Made by a program: the position numbers and the translations under genes
Notes under the pieces: model-generated
The model's input: only the letters and a program-made list of their open reading frames with translations
The model's database searches: none
What the model was told of the DNA's origin: nothing
In this document: piece after piece, positions 6,553 to 10,937 of the stretch
Layout: each line of letters starts with the position of its first letter
Position numbering within the stretch: position 1 is the stretch's first letter
Assembly: GCA_043798715.1 (NCBI GenBank)
Contig: JAZDOK010000073.1
Location: forward strand, 1 to 10,937
Source of the DNA: JAZDOK01 sp043798715
Lineage (GTDB): Bacteria; Vulcanimicrobiota; JAZDOK01
Direction: 5' to 3'
Length of the DNA: 10,937 bases

Positions 6553-7791
6553 TTGTCTAATATCCTCAAGGACATTATCGGAAGCAAGAGCCGCCACCTG
6601 GCGGGCAGGAAGATTGCGCTCTGCGTTACCGGCAGCGTCGCCGCTGTTGAAAGTCCCGGGATCGCCCGGGAACTGATGCGTCACGGGGCGGATGTCTATC
6701 CGGTCATGAGCCAGGCCTCAACGCGCCTTATCCACCCCGACCTCATGGAGTGGGCCAGCGGCAACGCCCCTGTTCTGGCGCTTACCGGGCGGACAGAGCA
6801 CATCCAGTTGGCCGGAATGTGGGATGAAAAAGTGGATCTGGTGCTGGTCGCCCCGGCGACCGCCAACACCATCGGCAAAATCGCCTGCGGGATTGATGAT
6901 ACCCCGGTAACCACCGTCGTCTCAACGGCCATGGGAAGCGGCATTCCGATTCTTATCGCGCCGGGTATGCACGAGTCACTTCTGCTTCATCCGGCGGTCG
7001 CCGGTAACATCGCCCGCTTAAGGGCGATGGGAGTTGCGTTTGCCGAATCCAGGATGGAGGAGACCAAGGCCAAGATCGCCTCGATCGAGGAAATCGTGGA
7101 CATGGTCCTCTTTATCCTCTCGGAAAAGAAATTGCAGGGGAAGAGAGTGATCTTAACCGCCGGTCCCACCGTCGAATATATTGACCCCGTCCGCACCCTC
7201 TCCAACAGAAGTTCCGGCAGGATGGGTGTCGCCCTGGCCCGGGAAGCCCGGCGCCTGGGAGGTTCGGTCACCCTGATCTACGGCCCGGGAACCGTCCCGC
7301 CTCCGCCGGGCGTCGATCTGCTCCGCGTCATCACCACGGAAGAGATGCTCCGCGCCTTAAAAGACGCTCTGGGCCGCAACCCTGAAACGAATTTTTTCAT
7401 CGCCGCGGCCGCCGTAGCCGATTTCAGACCTGTTCGGAGCGAGAATAAAAAAATTTCCACCCGGTCGACCTCCGCCTTGACGCTTGAGCTTGAGCCCACT
7501 CCAAAACTCATAGAAGAGGTGAAGCGGTTGTCCCCCGGCGCTTTCCTGGCGGCATTCAAGGCAGTATACGCCGTAACGGAAGAAGAGATGCGAACAGCCT
7601 CGCTCGATCTCATTAAACGCACGGGCGCCGATCTCGTCGTCGCCAACGACGTTTCCAGGCCCGGCGCGGGATTTCAGGGGGAGACCAACGAAGTCACTCT
7701 GTTTACTCCCGGGAGACCGGCGTTCGCCATTCCTTCAGCCTCAAAGGATGAAATCGCGAAGGCCATCTGGAACTTCATCCTGGGGGCTTAA
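6553..7791 (+). CDS. coaBC: CoaBC: phosphopantothenoylcysteine decarboxylase / phosphopantothenate-cysteine ligase, variant
   Basis: This 412-residue bifunctional flavoprotein belongs to coenzyme A synthesis: the CoaB half couples 4'-phosphopantothenate to cysteine (usually with CTP), and the CoaC half decarboxylates the product. The start is a TTG (6553-6555) with AAGGAA six nt upstream. CoaC half (about 16-190): flavoprotein motif CVTGSVAAVESP (24-35), catalytic histidine H83 in EHIQLAG, and PATANTIGKIACGIDD (101-116). The usual PxMNxxMW motif is PGMHESLLLHP (137-147), with His for Asn, and the expected flap cysteine is absent (AESRMEETKAKIA, 164-176). CoaB half (about 195-412): TAGPTVEYIDPVR (202-214), SNRSSGRMG (217-225), AAAAVADFRP (284-293), NKKI (298-301) and ANDVSRPGAGFQG (364-376), all well conserved. 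From memory, KIACGIDDTPVTTVV and P-x-M-H recall archaeal CoaBC. The ligase assignment is firmer than the decarboxylase mechanism. Confidence 0.93.
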   Translation: MSNILKDIIGSKSRHLAGRKIALCVTGSVAAVESPGIARELMRHGADVYPVMSQASTRLIHPDLMEWASGNAPVLALTGRTEHIQLAGMWDEKVDLVLVAPATANTIGKIACGIDDTPVTTVVSTAMGSGIPILIAPGMHESLLLHPAVAGNIARLRAMGVAFAESRMEETKAKIASIEEIVDMVLFILSEKKLQGKRVILTAGPTVEYIDPVRTLSNRSSGRMGVALAREARRLGGSVTLIYGPGTVPPPPGVDLLRVITTEEMLRALKDALGRNPETNFFIAAAAVADFRPVRSENKKISTRSTSALTLELEPTPKLIEEVKRLSPGAFLAAFKAVYAVTEEEMRTASLDLIKRTGADLVVANDVSRPGAGFQGETNEVTLFTPGRPAFAIPSASKDEIAKAIWNFILGA

Positions 7792-7856
7792 GACCACCCT
7801 CAGCGGCTGCAGATCCAGGAGGTAAAAGACGCCGGGATGTCGAAGGGATCACCATT

Positions 7857-10800
7857 GTGCTTCAGGTTCTACGAAGAATAGCCGGATATAAGGTCGTCCT
7901 GTTCGCCGTCCTGTGGACCCTTCTGCTTCTGGGCATCCCCTCTTTTGCCCAGGCTGGAGGAGACGCCCAATACTGGAACAACAGGGGAACCGAGTACTTC
8001 AAAATCGGAAAAATCACAGAGGCGATTGATTCCTTCAAGAAATCCATCGCCCTTAATCCCAACAGCGATGTCCCTCACGGCAATCTCGGCCTCATCTACT
8101 TCCAGTTCAAGGCCTACAACGACGCCCTGGCCGAGTACCAGACCGCCTCAAGACTGAATCCCGGGAACAGCCTCTATCATTTCAAGATGGGCCAGCTCTT
8201 TTTTGAAAAAAAATCATACACCAAGGCCATCCCGGCTTTTGAGAAGTCTCTGGCCATCAGGCCGACAAACGACGAGGCAAATTATTGTCTAAGCCAGATT
8301 TACACCCTTATGAACAAGCCGGATGCGGCTTTGGCCGAACTCAAGAAGGCTTTCAAGCTCAAGCCGAACGAGATGAAATACCACCTGGCTGTCGGAGATA
8401 TCTATCTGAAAAAAGGAAGGTTGGTCGAGGCTCTCAGCGAATTTTCCAGAGTCAGGGATAACCCGGGCACCAATTCCGAACTCAAGCAGAAGGCTTCCCA
8501 GAAGATCGAGAGGATAGGGAAGGCCATCCGCGACAAGAAGCTCAGAGGCCTCCTCTTCGTTGTCGTTATTCTTTTGGGGGGCGCTCTTCTGGCGTGGGTT
8601 TTACACCTGATGATCCACCGGAGACAGGTTCAGCTGGAACTTAAGGCCCTGGCCCGCGCCAAGATGGACACCGACACCTTAAATGGAGTCGCCAATTATG
8701 CGCTCCAACAATTGATGATTTTGACCCAAATGCCCCGGGGAGCGGTGTTTTTCGCAGAGAATGATTTCACCCTGCTCAGGCCTTATGCCTCGGCCGGCAT
8801 CCCGTCTTCGCAACTTGGTTCCCTTGAAATGGCGCAAGGCCAACTTCCGGAGTGGTTTCAACGGATCGGGGGACAGCCGTTTGCGGTCGCCAGCGAGAGG
8901 ATGGAGGCCGCTTTCAATGAAGTATTTCCTGACTCCGGAAATTTCCTGGAGGAAATGCACATCAAGATCGGGGTCCCCTTTATCAGAAACAACAAACTGT
9001 ATGGGGTGGCCTACATAGGCTGCAAAAAACTTTCTCCACGCCTCGCCAGGGTATTTGAAAAGAACCTGGCCCTAATCATACAGACCATGGTTGAGGTGGC
9101 CGAATCAATTGAAAACATCCGTCTTTATCTGCTGTCGGTCACGGACGAACTGACCCAGGTCTATAACAAACGCTATTTCCGGGAAACCATCAAAAATATG
9201 GCCCAGAAGGCAATCCTGACTGGAAGCCCTTTTTCGCTTTTGCTCCTGGATATTGACAACTTCAGCAAAATCAATGATACCTATGGGCGACTCCAGGGAG
9301 ACGTTGTACTGAAACGGCTCACGGGAAGAATCAAGCCGATTCTCAGAGAGAACCTGGATTCCCTGTCGAGGTTTGGAGGAGAAGAGTTCGCCATTCTTCT
9401 CCCTTCAATGGATATCGAGAGGACCGTTGCTCTGGCCGAGGAAATCTGCCGGACGGTGGCCGAGATGCAACTTCCCCACCCGATTCCTTCCGTCACGGTA
9501 AGCCTCGGAGTGGCAGCATTTCCCGCTCATGCCAGGACGCCCGAGGAACTCTTCGCCAGGGCGGATGAAGCCCTTTTCGTTTCGAAAAACAGCGGAAAAA
9601 ATAAAGTCACCATCTCCTCCGGGATGAGTGCGGGGAAATCTCCGGCCTTCATCGGGGAAACTCTGAGGGAGGAGGAAAGCGCCCCTTCCGCCGTCAAACC
9701 ATGGACCATTTCCACCAGGGATCTTGTCCCCCCGGAGCAAGGGGGTTCTGCTTCCGCTCCTCCGGAAGTCATCTTCGGAGAAGCTCCTATATCCCAGCCA
9801 ATCCCGGCGCAGCCAAAGCCGGAGCCGTCTTCTCAGATTATTTCACCCTGGTCGGCCCCTCGTCCCACTGGACCGGACCAGGAACTCTCGCTTCCGGTCG
9901 CGTCGTGGGATCGCGGGCCGGCAAAAAAGCCCGCTGATGATGAAAATGGAACCCGAACCATTCCACTGGCGCCCGGTTCGCCGTGGGAGCAATCTCCTCA
10001 ATCGCCGGCGCCACCGACTTCGGCCTGGGGACAGTCACAGACCGCCGCCCCCCAGCCTATTCCGATCACGCCACCATCGCCCTGGGAACAGCCCCAGCAG
10101 GCGCCGACTCCAACAGTTACCCAGTCACCCATGCAACCCTGGGGCCTCCCCGGGTCCGGTATACCCCCGCCGCCTCCGCCGGCTCCGCCATTAGGAACCA
10201 AGAGCCCGCAGAAAAAACCGGCTTTACCGGTCGGATGGGGTCCTGTCCCGTCTTCTCCCGCCGCTTCAGCCCCGGAAGAGCCGGCGAAGACGATCCCGTC
10301 TGTCTCTCCATGGGAGACGCCTGCCCCTCAGGAGCGAATGGAACCTTTGGAACCCGTTCCAGTGCCTTCTTCTTTCCAGATTCCTATGGCACCCAAGGCT
10401 CCCTTGATTCCTTCGACGGAGCCTTCAGCGGTGGCAGGTTACTTCAGCAGAGACTATTTCGAACGTGCTCTGGGGGATGAACTGCGCAGATCATACCAGG
10501 ATCAGAAGCCCTGTTCAGTGATCTTTTTCGCAATCGATGAAATCCGGAAAATCCGCTTTGATAATCCGGACACAGCCCAGGCACTGATTACTCAGGTAAC
10601 CGAACAGATCGGATTCTTCCTTAAGGAAGGCGCCGACATCCCGGCCTGTTATGGAGAGGATACGTTTGCGATAATTCTGCCCCGGACTTCCTCCTCCATC
10701 GCCTGCAACCTGGCGGAGCAGATCCGGGAGACCGTAGCGATTCTGACCTATGGCCCCACGGATGAACACGTGAGCGTCAGCCTCGGAATAAGCACGTATC

Positions 10801-10907
10801 CGGATCTGAGCTCGAATCCTGATGAAATCACCAGGCAGGCCCGCTCCGCCATGGAGAGGGCGCAGGCCGAGGGAAAGAACAAGACCGTCCTTTATGCCCC
10901 GGAGTAG
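7857..10907 (+). CDS. Membrane TPR-GAF-GGDEF protein with Pro/Trp linker and second degenerate GGDEF
   Basis: This 1016-residue protein starts at GTG (7857) after AAGGG. Domains in order: a signal peptide (1-33, cleavage plausible after AQA); about five TPRs (about 37-205, typified by AIDSFKKSIALNPNS); a transmembrane helix (231-252); a GAF-like domain (about 270-420); GGDEF 1 (about 427-585) with TDELTQVYNKRYF, LDIDNFSKIND and GGEEF (507-511); a Pro-rich linker (about 590-857); and GGDEF 2 (about 858-1014). The TPRs should be periplasmic and the rest cytoplasmic. GGDEF 1 has active-site residues consistent with c-di-GMP synthesis, but the I-site position reads RENLD rather than RxxD, so product inhibition may be absent. 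GGDEF 2 has GEDTF in place of GGDEF and AIDEIRKIRFDN in place of the metal/GTP motif, and is probably inactive, regulatory or for dimerisation. The input signal is unknown. Confidence 0.92.
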   Translation: MLQVLRRIAGYKVVLFAVLWTLLLLGIPSFAQAGGDAQYWNNRGTEYFKIGKITEAIDSFKKSIALNPNSDVPHGNLGLIYFQFKAYNDALAEYQTASRLNPGNSLYHFKMGQLFFEKKSYTKAIPAFEKSLAIRPTNDEANYCLSQIYTLMNKPDAALAELKKAFKLKPNEMKYHLAVGDIYLKKGRLVEALSEFSRVRDNPGTNSELKQKASQKIERIGKAIRDKKLRGLLFVVVILLGGALLAWVLHLMIHRRQVQLELKALARAKMDTDTLNGVANYALQQLMILTQMPRGAVFFAENDFTLLRPYASAGIPSSQLGSLEMAQGQLPEWFQRIGGQPFAVASERMEAAFNEVFPDSGNFLEEMHIKIGVPFIRNNKLYGVAYIGCKKLSPRLARVFEKNLALIIQTMVEVAESIENIRLYLLSVTDELTQVYNKRYFRETIKNMAQKAILTGSPFSLLLLDIDNFSKINDTYGRLQGDVVLKRLTGRIKPILRENLDSLSRFGGEEFAILLPSMDIERTVALAEEICRTVAEMQLPHPIPSVTVSLGVAAFPAHARTPEELFARADEALFVSKNSGKNKVTISSGMSAGKSPAFIGETLREEESAPSAVKPWTISTRDLVPPEQGGSASAPPEVIFGEAPISQPIPAQPKPEPSSQIISPWSAPRPTGPDQELSLPVASWDRGPAKKPADDENGTRTIPLAPGSPWEQSPQSPAPPTSAWGQSQTAAPQPIPITPPSPWEQPQQAPTPTVTQSPMQPWGLPGSGIPPPPPPAPPLGTKSPQKKPALPVGWGPVPSSPAASAPEEPAKTIPSVSPWETPAPQERMEPLEPVPVPSSFQIPMAPKAPLIPSTEPSAVAGYFSRDYFERALGDELRRSYQDQKPCSVIFFAIDEIRKIRFDNPDTAQALITQVTEQIGFFLKEGADIPACYGEDTFAIILPRTSSSIACNLAEQIRETVAILTYGPTDEHVSVSLGISTYPDLSSNPDEITRQARSAMERAQAEGKNKTVLYAPE
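9624..10427 (+). other. Pro-rich, Trp-punctuated low-complexity linker region
   Basis: This encodes residues about 590-857 of the GGDEF protein. It is rich in Pro, Ser, Ala and Gln, including a run of seven prolines (770-776), and has almost no predicted structure. Nine tryptophans occur at 616, 665, 684, 710, 724, 743, 762, 794 and 819, five of them as PW and three as SPWE. These are spaced 14-49 residues apart, so the segment looks like a degenerate repeat array of short linear motifs rather than plain filler. Confidence 0.8.
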
Positions 10908-10911
10908 AGGC

Positions 10912-10937
10912 GTGACGAACCAGGGCCAGGGCGACGC
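10912..10937 (+). CDS. Possible start of next gene, 3' truncated
   Basis: A GTG at 10912 lies seven nt after GGAG (10901-10904), a motif overlapping the end of the GGDEF gene. The frame is open for the eight full codons left (VTNQGQGD). The spacing resembles the coupled GTG start at 2306. Nothing can be said of function, and eight codons cannot prove a gene. Confidence 0.35.

Noticed and set aside
7837..7881. Short leader peptide starting at ATG 7837 after AGGAGG (7817-7822)
   Set aside because: The spacing is 14 nt, and the 14-codon product overlaps the start of the GGDEF gene in another frame. No attenuation structure is evident.
9701..10480. Plus-strand open frames in other frames across the Pro-rich linker
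   Set aside because: They arise from the GC-rich low-complexity coding sequence. The main frame is open for more than 3 kb, with recognisable domains on both sides.

Overview
The window looks like a chromosomal segment of a Gram-negative-type bacterium of moderately high GC content, from a phylum I cannot place. The bacterial signs are GGDEF signalling, a predicted signal peptide with periplasmic TPRs, Shine-Dalgarno sites, and GTG/TTG starts beside ATG. The archaeal-looking CoaBC and the archaeal-length RtcB with its archease point to a deep-branching or uncultured bacterial lineage (inference). No tRNA, rRNA, CRISPR array, insertion sequence or phage gene was found.

Layout. (1) Positions 1-982 (+) hold the 3' part of a PQQ-like beta-propeller protein made of exact 120-bp (40-residue) tandem repeats. 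It is visibly less GC-rich than the rest, and its 5' end lies outside the window. (2) Positions 1083-5676 (-) hold a tightly packed four-gene operon, in transcription order: archease, RtcB RNA ligase, a POT-like MFS permease, and a membrane-anchored FGE-sulfatase-fold protein with a J-like N-terminus. Gaps are 13, 26 and 4 bp. It converges on the beta-propeller gene. (3) A 105-bp divergent intergenic region (5677-5781) carries a near-perfect 18-bp dyad. (4) Positions 5782-7791 (+) hold an unrecognised 249-residue protein followed 21 bp later by a CoaBC-type coenzyme A biosynthesis protein with unusual decarboxylase motifs. (5) Positions 7857-10907 (+) hold a 1016-residue signalling protein: signal peptide, periplasmic TPRs, transmembrane helix, GAF, GGDEF, a long Pro/Trp linker, and a second degenerate GGDEF. 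A further gene may begin at 10912.

How the genes relate. Archease and RtcB form a known functional pair, with archease promoting guanylylation of the ligase. The permease and FGE-like protein are translationally close to them, but no established pathway links them. CoaBC is housekeeping, and the diguanylate-cyclase-type protein is a sensor or signal-output protein. I see no clear new defence or mobile system. The most unusual items are the RtcB operon composition, the cysteine-less FGE-like protein with its HPD-less J-like head, the CoaBC active-site variant, and the double-GGDEF protein with nine spaced Trp residues in its linker.
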